Made by a program: the position numbers and the translations under genes. A stretch of DNA of 5,223 bases, from positions 1 through 5,223 of the forward strand of contig CALGHW010000036.1 of NCBI GenBank assembly GCA_937916075.1. The letters run 5' to 3'. Source of the DNA: an uncultured Prevotella sp. (lineage in GTDB: Bacteria > Bacteroidota > Bacteroidia > Bacteroidales > Bacteroidaceae). Shown here piece after piece: positions 1 to 5,223 of this stretch. How positions within the stretch are numbered: position 1 is the stretch's first letter; every line of letters starts with the position of its first letter. The notes under the pieces are model-generated. The model was given only the letters and a program-made list of their open reading frames with translations, searched no databases and was not told the DNA's origin.

Positions 1-2400
1 GGGAATGGCCTCGGTCTTTACAGTGCCGATGGCTGTCACGGTGAGGTCGTAGTAGGCTATGTCGGACACAGCGTTCTTATAGACGGCCTCGATGCCTATG
101 GTGTGGTTGCCTTCGGCAAGGCCCTTCAGTGAAAAGTCTGCCGTGGCCGATTCGCCCACTTGCTGTCCGTCGAGGTAGATGTAGTAGCATATCACGTTGC
201 CATAGTCTATATTGGCCTTGCTGTCGTCCTCCGGTTTCACCTTCACGTTGTCCAGTTGGGCGAAGAAGGTGTCGTAAGAGGTGTAGTGGATACCGATGCG
301 TACCTTCTTGCCGGCGTAGTCCTTCAAGGATGTGGTATATTGGGTCCACTCCTCGCTGGGCATCCTTTCGGCGCTGCTCAAGGCAGTGAAGTCGTCGGGG
401 TTGTCGCTGCCTTCAGAGACGGCGAAGATAAAGGTCTCCGGATAGGTAGGGTCATAACTCTTGGCGGTCACCTCCAGCTGGTAGTTGTCATAGATGTCTA
501 TCAGGGGAGAGATGAGCCATTTGTCGGCCTGGGCTCTTTGGGGAGAGAAGAAGATGACAAACTTGTTGCCGTCGGGGGCCTGCATGGCAGGGTCGGTGGG
601 CAGCATGGCCGGTGTGGTCTTCCATCCGTTGAACACCATCGGGGCGATGGCTGTGGGCGACGCGGCTGTGCCCGAGCCGGGGAAGGAGATGATGTTGCTC
701 TGGTTGCCCAGGGCGATGGGGTATACGGGCATCTGGTCGCGGTCTATCGATTTCCATTCGCCAAACTCGCCGGTGGCGAAGTCGTCGTAGCTCTCAAAGC
801 TGTCGGTGAATCCGAGGACGCGGTTCCAGCGGAGGGCCACGTCGGCTGTTCCGTCGGCGTTTTTGGTGATGTCGGCCGTGATGTTATAGGGCGTCAGCAC
901 GTTGTCTTCCAGTTGAAAGTCGAGCGATGTGTCCTGCTGGAGGTCAATCTCCTTGTTGATGGCTTGGAAGGCTCCTGCCTCCAGACTGATGAGGTATCGG
1001 CCTTTGTGGAGTGCTTTCATGGCCGCCTTGCCGTTGGCCACCGTGACGGTATACAGTTGTCCGTTGTCGATGGAGAGGATGTTCAGTTGGGCGCCGTCGG
1101 CCGGAAGCTTGCTGTCCGACTTGGCGTTGAGGGTCAGTGTGGCATAGTCCTGGTTGCTGACATCAAGCGTGGTGGTCACGGTCTCGCTCTCGGCTGCCAG
1201 GTATTTGGCTTTCACCCCGAAGGTATGGTTGCCTGTGGGCACGTCGTGTAGGGTGTATGAATAGTTGTCGGTGTAGCCCACCTTCTCTCCGTCCATGAGG
1301 ATGTCAAACGTTTCGTTGGGGTTGGCGGGCGAGTGGGCTGGTTGTGTGCCGCGTGTGGCCTGGCGGAGGCGGGGAGCCTGGGCGGGCTGCTCGTCATAGT
1401 TGGGCTGGCCCACATAGAAGTCGTCGACCATCAGCATGAAGGCACCGCCATAGTTGGCCTCGCTGATGTAGCGGATGGCTATCTTCACCTTCTTTCCGGC
1501 ATACTGGGCCAGGTCATACGTTTGCTGTTTCCATCCCTTGTAGTCCACACTTTCATAGTTGCCGGTGGTGAGCGGCGTGAAGTCGTCGGCCGTGGGGGCG
1601 TCCGTATGAGTTGTGATATAGACGATGAATTTCTCGGGATAGCGGTCGGCTGCCTTGGCGAGAAACGACAGGATGTTGTCGGTGCCCACGGTGATTTCGG
1701 GCGAGATGAGCCAGTCGTTGTTGGCCTCGCCGGTCACGGTGCGCACAAAGCCCACATACTGCTTGCCGCTGTAGGGGCGGAGCACGGGATAGTCATACCA
1801 CCACATGGGGGTGACGGCGAGCGGGTTCATGATTTGCGCATACTGCATCACGCCACTGTTGGGGTAGTCGCCGTTGAGCGGTGCGGCTGCGATGTGGTCT
1901 CCGTCGATGCCTGTCCACTGGCCAAAGGTGATGGCGAAGGGAGCGTAGCTCTCAAAGTCGTCAAAGAAGGCCGGCTTCTCCGTGTTCCAGGTGAGGTCCA
2001 CCTGGTTGTTGCCCGTGTAGGCGTCCATCGACAGGGTAGCCTGGAGCGAGAAGGGCGTGCGGGTCTTCTCGGTCAGCCGGAGGGTGATGTCTTTGGAGGT
2101 AGCGTTCTCATCCACGCTGAAGGTGGTCGTGGCCGGCTGGTAGCCGTCGCGGTCCACGCTGACGCTATGGTTGCCGGCGTATATCTTCAGGGAACATTGG
2201 CCGGCGGCATTCAGGGCCACCGGGCTGTAGTTGAGCTGGTAGTCGGTTTGCTGTACTTTCACCAGTTGTCCTGTGAGGTCGTCGCCGGTGTCGGTGGTCA
2301 CGGTCACGTTGAGTGTGACGTTGCGTTCTTGGGCCACTGTCGGCAGGGCGGTGGCAAGCGATAGAATCAAGAGGATAAACGAGCGTAAAGTTTTCTTCAT
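1..2400 (-). CDS. Secreted protein with duplicated carboxypeptidase-regulatory/choice-of-anchor J/Fn3-like units, gingipain/HagA adhesin-like (3' partial)
   Basis: An ATG at 2398-2400 opens 800 codons with no stop before the left edge, so the 3' end is missing. Residues 1-23 are a signal peptide: MKK, a hydrophobic run (FILLILSLATAL), and likely cleavage after TVA. Residues 27-113 resemble a carboxypeptidase-regulatory-like beta domain (GQCSLKIYAGNHSVSVDRDG). Residues 145-335 are a J/cleaved-adhesin domain (DDFESY, DWLISPEI, YAGKKVKIAIRY, MVDDFYVG). Residues 362-415 are Fn3-like (ILMDGEKVG, TGNHTFGVKAKY). The set then repeats: regulatory-like domain 420-500, J domain 529-724 (DSFESY, KWLISPLI, YAGKKVRIGIHY, QLDNVKV), Fn3-like 737-789 (YLDGQQVG, EGNHTIGIEAVY). 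The frame is open upstream and has another ATG at 2461-2463, but that start would put 21 residues ahead of the signal peptide, so 2400 is preferred. No Shine-Dalgarno sequence is visible, as is normal in Bacteroidetes. An exported adhesin-like role is inferred from the domains; no enzyme domain is seen. The visible end (VTAIGTVKTEAIP) may lead into a sorting domain outside the window. Confidence 0.92.
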   Translation of the reverse strand, partial: MKKTLRSFILLILSLATALPTVAQERNVTLNVTVTTDTGDDLTGQLVKVQQTDYQLNYSPVALNAAGQCSLKIYAGNHSVSVDRDGYQPATTTFSVDENATSKDITLRLTEKTRTPFSLQATLSMDAYTGNNQVDLTWNTEKPAFFDDFESYAPFAITFGQWTGIDGDHIAAAPLNGDYPNSGVMQYAQIMNPLAVTPMWWYDYPVLRPYSGKQYVGFVRTVTGEANNDWLISPEITVGTDNILSFLAKAADRYPEKFIVYITTHTDAPTADDFTPLTTGNYESVDYKGWKQQTYDLAQYAGKKVKIAIRYISEANYGGAFMLMVDDFYVGQPNYDEQPAQAPRLRQATRGTQPAHSPANPNETFDILMDGEKVGYTDNYSYTLHDVPTGNHTFGVKAKYLAAESETVTTTLDVSNQDYATLTLNAKSDSKLPADGAQLNILSIDNGQLYTVTVANGKAAMKALHKGRYLISLEAGAFQAINKEIDLQQDTSLDFQLEDNVLTPYNITADITKNADGTADVALRWNRVLGFTDSFESYDDFATGEFGEWKSIDRDQMPVYPIALGNQSNIISFPGSGTAASPTAIAPMVFNGWKTTPAMLPTDPAMQAPDGNKFVIFFSPQRAQADKWLISPLIDIYDNYQLEVTAKSYDPTYPETFIFAVSEGSDNPDDFTALSSAERMPSEEWTQYTTSLKDYAGKKVRIGIHYTSYDTFFAQLDNVKVKPEDDSKANIDYGNVICYYIYLDGQQVGESATADFSLKGLAEGNHTIGIEAVYKNAVSDIAYYDLTVTAIGTVKTEAIP
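34..1143 (-). repeat. Protein-level duplication, second unit (regulatory-like + J + Fn3-like)
   Basis: Residues 420-789 repeat the domain order of residues 27-415. FESY is at 535-538, WLISP at 628-632, YAGKKV at 695-700 and LDGQQVG at 743-749. The offsets from the first copy are 386, 398, 395 and 374 residues, so the two units differ by insertions and deletions. One clear difference is the Pro/Arg-rich linker after the first J domain, which the second unit lacks. Confidence 0.65.
1156..2322 (-). repeat. Protein-level duplication, first unit (regulatory-like + J + Fn3-like)
   Basis: Residues 27-415 of the downstream protein form the first copy of a three-domain unit. Landmarks are FESY at 149-152, WLISP at 230-234, YAGKKV at 300-305 and MDGEKVG at 369-375. 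The copies are diverged and are recognised by domain order and motifs, not by nucleotide identity. Borders are approximate. Confidence 0.65.
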
Positions 2401-2428
2401 ATAAAAAATATAGCCGTTGGTTGAATAG

Positions 2429-2488
2429 AAAAAGAGAAAAGTAACAGAGGCGTCACAGGTCATGCTGTGGCTGCCCCCCGTTACTTTT
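2429..2488 (-). terminator. Long stem-loop with T-rich tail between the two genes, probable intrinsic terminator
   Basis: On the minus strand AAAAGTAAC (2480-2488) pairs perfectly with GTTACTTTT (2437-2445). Inside this, a G-run (GGGGGC) pairs with GCCTCT, partly through G-T wobbles. Further in, CACAG pairs with CTGTG around a six-base loop (CATGAC). A T-rich stretch (CTCTTTTT, 2429-2436) follows on the minus-strand side. The structure begins about 20 bases after the TAA at 2509, where a terminator for the upstream gene would be expected. The stem is longer and less regular than a minimal terminator, so a leader structure of the downstream gene is an alternative. Folding was done by eye. Confidence 0.65.
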
Positions 2489-2499
2489 GCTCCATATTC

Positions 2500-2507
2500 C
2501 AAAGATA
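2500..2507 (-). promoter_or_regulatory. Weak candidate Bacteroidetes -7 promoter element
   Basis: TATCTTTG on the minus strand matches the Bacteroidetes sigma-ABfr -7 consensus TAnnTTTG exactly. No convincing TTTG -33 box lies about 19-21 bases upstream; the nearest equivalent is CCTG. If real, transcription would begin near 2493, giving the downstream gene a leader of about 90 bases that contains the 2437-2488 hairpin. The short motif can occur by chance. Confidence 0.25.
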
Positions 2508-2508
2508 T

Positions 2509-2550
2509 TTATCTGCGTGCCACTTTCAGGGTCTTGACACCATTCTTGTC
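2509..2550 (-). other. Detached last strand of the T9SS sorting domain, in frame after the amber stop
   Basis: Immediately after the TAG at 2551-2553 the same frame continues for 13 codons, DKNGVKTLKVARR, and ends with TAA at 2509-2511. Joined to the preceding GVYIVKV, this gives the usual end of a type A C-terminal sorting domain: a GxYIVKV strand, a short turn, and a last strand with alternating hydrophobic residues and a basic end. The last strand is known to matter for recognition by the type IX secretion machinery. As read, the upstream protein would lose it. The simplest explanation is a single-base nonsense change from a codon such as CAG, AAG or GAG; a sequencing error is also possible. 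Confidence 0.8.
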
Positions 2551-5223
2551 CTATACCTTGACGATGTACACGCCCTTGTCGAGGCTCTTCAGGGTTTCCA
2601 TGCCGTAGCCCTTAGCTATCTGGATACCGTTGAGGCTGAACACGGCCACCTGTGCGTCGGCGGCCACCTGGCCGCTTACGGTCTCGATGCCGTTCACGGT
2701 GCCAAAGTGGGCAAAGGTGAAGTCGTCATAGAAGGCGGCCAGCGCGAAGGTCTCGTTGTAGTCGCGCACGGCGATGTAGATGTCCTTGCCTGCATAGGCC
2801 GAGAGGTCTACCGTGTAGTGGTTCCACTGTGTGCCGTCGAGGAAGGGTATCTCCTGCTGCTTCATCACGGTGGTGAAGGTAGAGCGGTCTGTATTGCTGG
2901 TCTCGCTGACCAGTACCTCTACCCGGTGCATGGCCGAAGGCAGGATGCTTTGGTTGCTCTCCCAGTTGCGTGCGTAGAAGTCGAACACGGAAGCCGAGGT
3001 GGCTGTCAGTTTTTTGGACACAATCCAGTTGTCGCCCTTCTCATTGTCGGCCGACGGGCTGCCCGGAATCAGGAAGGCGTCGCCGGAGATAGGAGCCACA
3101 TTGTTGTGGTTGGGACGCTCATAGGCCACGGCAAAGGCGTATACACCCTTGTTTGACGGGAATTCGGTGCCGTAGCAGTTGAAGGCCACGGTTGCGGCGC
3201 GGTCCACGTCGATGAGCGTGAAGTCCTTGGTCCAGTCATAGTCGAGGTCGTTGTCCTCAAATGAGTAGTAGATGACATCCTGTGCCAGTCCGGTACCCTC
3301 TACGGGCAGGGTCATGGTGTAGCCGCTCTCGAAGGTCACGGTCAGTTCGTCTTTCACATTGTTGGCCACCTCCTTGGCGTTGAACTGGATGCTGAACTCC
3401 TTGCCATCGCGCGGGGCTATCTCGTCGCCGGCGGCGAGCGAGGTGGTGAAGTGGTCGGTGGTGAAGGCGGCGCTCTTCACCTTGAGCGTGTTCTCACCCT
3501 TGTTGATGAGGGTGAAGATATTGCCCGAGTTGACAGCCTTGTTGTAGTTCACCTTGCCGGCTTCCCACTTGTTCTTGTTGAAGATGGCCTTGTCGCCGGT
3601 CTTCTCCTCGATGGTCACGTTATCGAGTCCGCAACCGTTGTCCTTGCCGGTCAGTGCATAGTGTGTCCAGCGGAACTGTACGGTCTTGCCGGCGTACTCC
3701 TTGAGGTCAAACTTCTCGTTAATCCAGTAGATGGGGTCCTTGTCCTCGTCCAGTCCCTGTGAGAGGGTGGACAGTTCGGTCCATTGGCCGTCCACACCGA
3801 TTTCAAATGAAATCTTGGTCGGGGCGTTGTCCACATTCTTCTTGGTGGCTGTGCCCTTCTCGTCCACGATGGCGTCCACGGGATGATGGTCTACCCAGTC
3901 GAAGGTGATGGCCATTTCCTTGTCGGCGGGAAGCTTGAATTCAGAGGTGGTGACAGTAGAGGTTTGCCCGGCGCTCAGCCACATGGTGAAGAGGCAGGGG
4001 GCCGGGTTGCCCTTGCTCTTGAGCACGTACCAGTTGCGGTTTTTGCCGTATTCAGAGGTGTTTTCAGAGGTCCATCCTGTGGGCAGGGTGTTGTCGGCAC
4101 ATTTGCTGAAGTCCTCCACGTAGGGATAGTCGGCGGTAGAGGCGTCCTTCTGGGTGGTGAAGTGCCACTCCTTGACGTCGTCGGCCACGCCCTTGGCGTT
4201 GTAAGGCACTACCTTCCAGTAATAAGTGGTCTCGTTGTCGGCCTTGGCGAGGGTGTAGCTCAGGGCATCCTTCATGTCCAGGCCGTCAACCACGTTATAC
4301 ACATTCTCGGATGTGCCGATATAAAGGTTATAGCCTGTGGCAAACTGGGCGGGAGTCCATTCCAGCTTGATGTCCTTCGGATATACATCGGTCAGACTGT
4401 CGGTCGGGGTTACGAGGCTGCTCTTGCCGGGCACACCGTCCTGGCCGTAGATGGTGGGCAGGAAGATGCGGTCGAGATAGAAGTTGGAGAACTCGTAGGC
4501 GCCGTCGTCGTCAGACTCTACGGCGGTGTTGTGCCAGCGCACGTAAGAATCGTCAGTGCCGGTGCCGAGGTCTACGGTCACGGTCTCGCCGAAAGAAGCT
4601 TTCTCATAGTCGAAGGTCCACTTGGTGGTCCATGTCTTTCCGCCGTCGGTAGAGAGGTCGAGCTTGATGTCGTTGTTCTGATAGGTGGAACCGTCCTCGC
4701 TGTCAAACTGGTTGTAGTAGCTGAACTGCACCTTGCCGCCGTTGGTCAGGTCGAGGCGCGGCGAGGTGAGATACTGGTCGTAATAAGATCCTGTGGCCGA
4801 GGCCGACACGTCACCTTCCAGTGCCTGGTGGTCCTTAGTCCAGCCTGCGTTCTGCCAGCCTGCCGGCGGGAAGTAGGCCTCGAAGGTCTCCTCTGTCATA
4901 CCGTCGGGCGCCATCATCTTGTTGGCTTTCAGGTCGATGGCCACGTCGCCTCCGGTGGTGTGGAGCGTGGCTGTCGCCGTGGCGGGTGATGTGAGCGACG
5001 CCTTATAGGAGAGTTGGAACTGCACGGACTCGCTCTTGTCCAGGTCTACGCTGGCAGGGTCGATGTTCATCTCCACGCCCTTGGGCAGGTCTACGCTTTC
5101 AATCTTGAGTCCCTTCTTGCCCACATTGGTCAGGCGGAACACTTCCGAATAGAATTTCTCACCTATATATATATTGCCATAGTCATAGCTGGTGGTGTTG
5201 AGCTGCGCCTCAGGACCTGTGGC
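2551..5223 (-). CDS. Secreted multidomain protein with three choice-of-anchor J domains and an interrupted type A T9SS sorting domain (5' partial)
   Basis: The frame is open from the right edge, so the true start is outside the window; the internal GTG at 5140-5142 lies inside a domain and is not a credible start. Of 890 visible residues, 1-103 form a choice-of-anchor D/ASH-like beta domain (YGNIYIGEKF, FRLTNVGKKGLKI). Residues 114-259 are a J domain with an Asp-box-like STDGGKTW at 191-198. Residues 266-358 are an Fn3 domain (LEWTPAQFATGYNLYIG, TTYYWKVVPYN). Residues 366-540 are a second J domain (LKEYAGKTVQFRW, GCGLDNVTI). Residues 544-646 are a second D/ASH-like domain (FTLINKGENTLKVKS). 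Residues 651-841 are a third J domain (YSFEDNDLDYDW, GDNWIVS, LSAYAGKDIYIAVRDY). Residues 842-890 are the start of a type A sorting domain (VAVFSLNGIQIAKG, DKGVYIVKV). The frame then meets TAG, and sorting-domain-like sequence continues after it. No catalytic domain is visible. A cell-surface or secreted adhesin-like role is inferred from the domains; the substrate is unknown. Confidence 0.9.
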   Translation of the reverse strand, partial: ATGPEAQLNTTSYDYGNIYIGEKFYSEVFRLTNVGKKGLKIESVDLPKGVEMNIDPASVDLDKSESVQFQLSYKASLTSPATATATLHTTGGDVAIDLKANKMMAPDGMTEETFEAYFPPAGWQNAGWTKDHQALEGDVSASATGSYYDQYLTSPRLDLTNGGKVQFSYYNQFDSEDGSTYQNNDIKLDLSTDGGKTWTTKWTFDYEKASFGETVTVDLGTGTDDSYVRWHNTAVESDDDGAYEFSNFYLDRIFLPTIYGQDGVPGKSSLVTPTDSLTDVYPKDIKLEWTPAQFATGYNLYIGTSENVYNVVDGLDMKDALSYTLAKADNETTYYWKVVPYNAKGVADDVKEWHFTTQKDASTADYPYVEDFSKCADNTLPTGWTSENTSEYGKNRNWYVLKSKGNPAPCLFTMWLSAGQTSTVTTSEFKLPADKEMAITFDWVDHHPVDAIVDEKGTATKKNVDNAPTKISFEIGVDGQWTELSTLSQGLDEDKDPIYWINEKFDLKEYAGKTVQFRWTHYALTGKDNGCGLDNVTIEEKTGDKAIFNKNKWEAGKVNYNKAVNSGNIFTLINKGENTLKVKSAAFTTDHFTTSLAAGDEIAPRDGKEFSIQFNAKEVANNVKDELTVTFESGYTMTLPVEGTGLAQDVIYYSFEDNDLDYDWTKDFTLIDVDRAATVAFNCYGTEFPSNKGVYAFAVAYERPNHNNVAPISGDAFLIPGSPSADNEKGDNWIVSKKLTATSASVFDFYARNWESNQSILPSAMHRVEVLVSETSNTDRSTFTTVMKQQEIPFLDGTQWNHYTVDLSAYAGKDIYIAVRDYNETFALAAFYDDFTFAHFGTVNGIETVSGQVAADAQVAVFSLNGIQIAKGYGMETLKSLDKGVYIVKV

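Noticed and set aside
160..1251. Long plus-strand open frame of 363 codons
   Set aside because: It lies fully opposite the signal-peptide gene, whose minus-strand frame is open for 800 codons with recognisable domains. The plus-strand translation is Val/Gly-rich with no domain, as expected from the mirror of GAC/AAC/GCC/ACC-rich codons.
1333..2364. Long plus-strand open frame of 343 codons
   Set aside because: It is antisense to the first repeat unit of the downstream gene, with the same low-complexity Val/Gly/His composition and no recognisable motif.
2387..2415. TATATTTT just before the downstream start as a -7 promoter box
   Set aside because: It is an imperfect match, and it sits so close to the ATG that transcription would begin inside the coding region. 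It is more likely the A/T-rich initiation region usual in Bacteroidetes.
2401..2463. Upstream ATG at 2461-2463 as start of the downstream gene
   Set aside because: The frame is open back to the TAA at 2509, but this start would add 21 residues before a typical signal peptide and would place the start codon in the hairpin loop. The ATG at 2398-2400 begins directly with MKK and the hydrophobic core.
2551..2553. Genome-wide reassignment of TAG to an amino acid
   Set aside because: Only one in-frame TAG occurs in about 1,690 sense codons of the two genes. A recoded genome would be expected to show more, so a local change is more likely.
2467..3156. Plus-strand open frame of 229 codons that starts in the intergenic region
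   Set aside because: It crosses the hairpin and the sorting domain of the minus-strand gene. Its product has no recognisable domain and its composition mirrors the real gene.
3883..4989. Long plus-strand open frame of 368 codons
   Set aside because: It is antisense to clear J, Fn3 and D/ASH-like domains of the upstream gene. No supported plus-strand protein features were found.
5161..5175. TATATATATA run near the right edge as a promoter or repeat
   Set aside because: It is coding sequence: it encodes NIYIG within the D/ASH-like domain, where an aromatic/aliphatic strand is expected.

Overview
The window holds two large genes for secreted surface proteins, both on the minus strand and both cut by the window edges. 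They are separated by about 110 bases. The organism is most likely a Bacteroidales bacterium (Prevotella, Bacteroides, Porphyromonas or relatives). The reasons are a type A Por-secretion (type IX, T9SS) sorting domain, stacked choice-of-anchor J and D, Fn3-like and carboxypeptidase-regulatory-like domains, an MKK-type signal peptide, and an A/T-rich start region without a Shine-Dalgarno sequence. Third codon positions are rich in G and C, so a higher-GC member is likely. The genus cannot be fixed from this sequence.

Right part (5223 down to 2551): the 3' part of a gene whose start lies beyond the right edge. The visible 890 codons encode, in order, a choice-of-anchor D/ASH-like domain, a J domain, an Fn3 domain, a second J domain, a second D/ASH-like domain, a third J domain and a C-terminal sorting domain. 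The sorting domain is interrupted by an in-frame TAG at 2551-2553. Thirteen more codons that look like its missing final strand follow in the same frame and end at a TAA (2509-2511). This is the most notable observation in the window.

Middle (2401-2508): a short intergenic region with a long, strong stem-loop (2437-2488) and a T-rich tail, probably a terminator for the upstream gene. A weak match to the Bacteroidetes -7 promoter motif lies just before it, so the hairpin could instead sit in the leader of the downstream gene.

Left part (2400 down to 1): an 800-codon open frame that starts with a signal peptide and runs off the left edge without a stop. Its protein is built from a tandem duplication of a unit of roughly 370-390 residues: carboxypeptidase-regulatory-like domain, J (cleaved-adhesin-like) domain, Fn3-like domain. 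This resembles the adhesin regions of gingipains and HagA hemagglutinin.

Neither gene shows a catalytic domain in the visible part. Both look like exported adhesive or scaffold-like proteins. I see no RNA gene, mobile element, CRISPR array or phage element, and no supported gene on the plus strand. The long plus-strand open frames mirror the GC-biased codon use of the two real genes.
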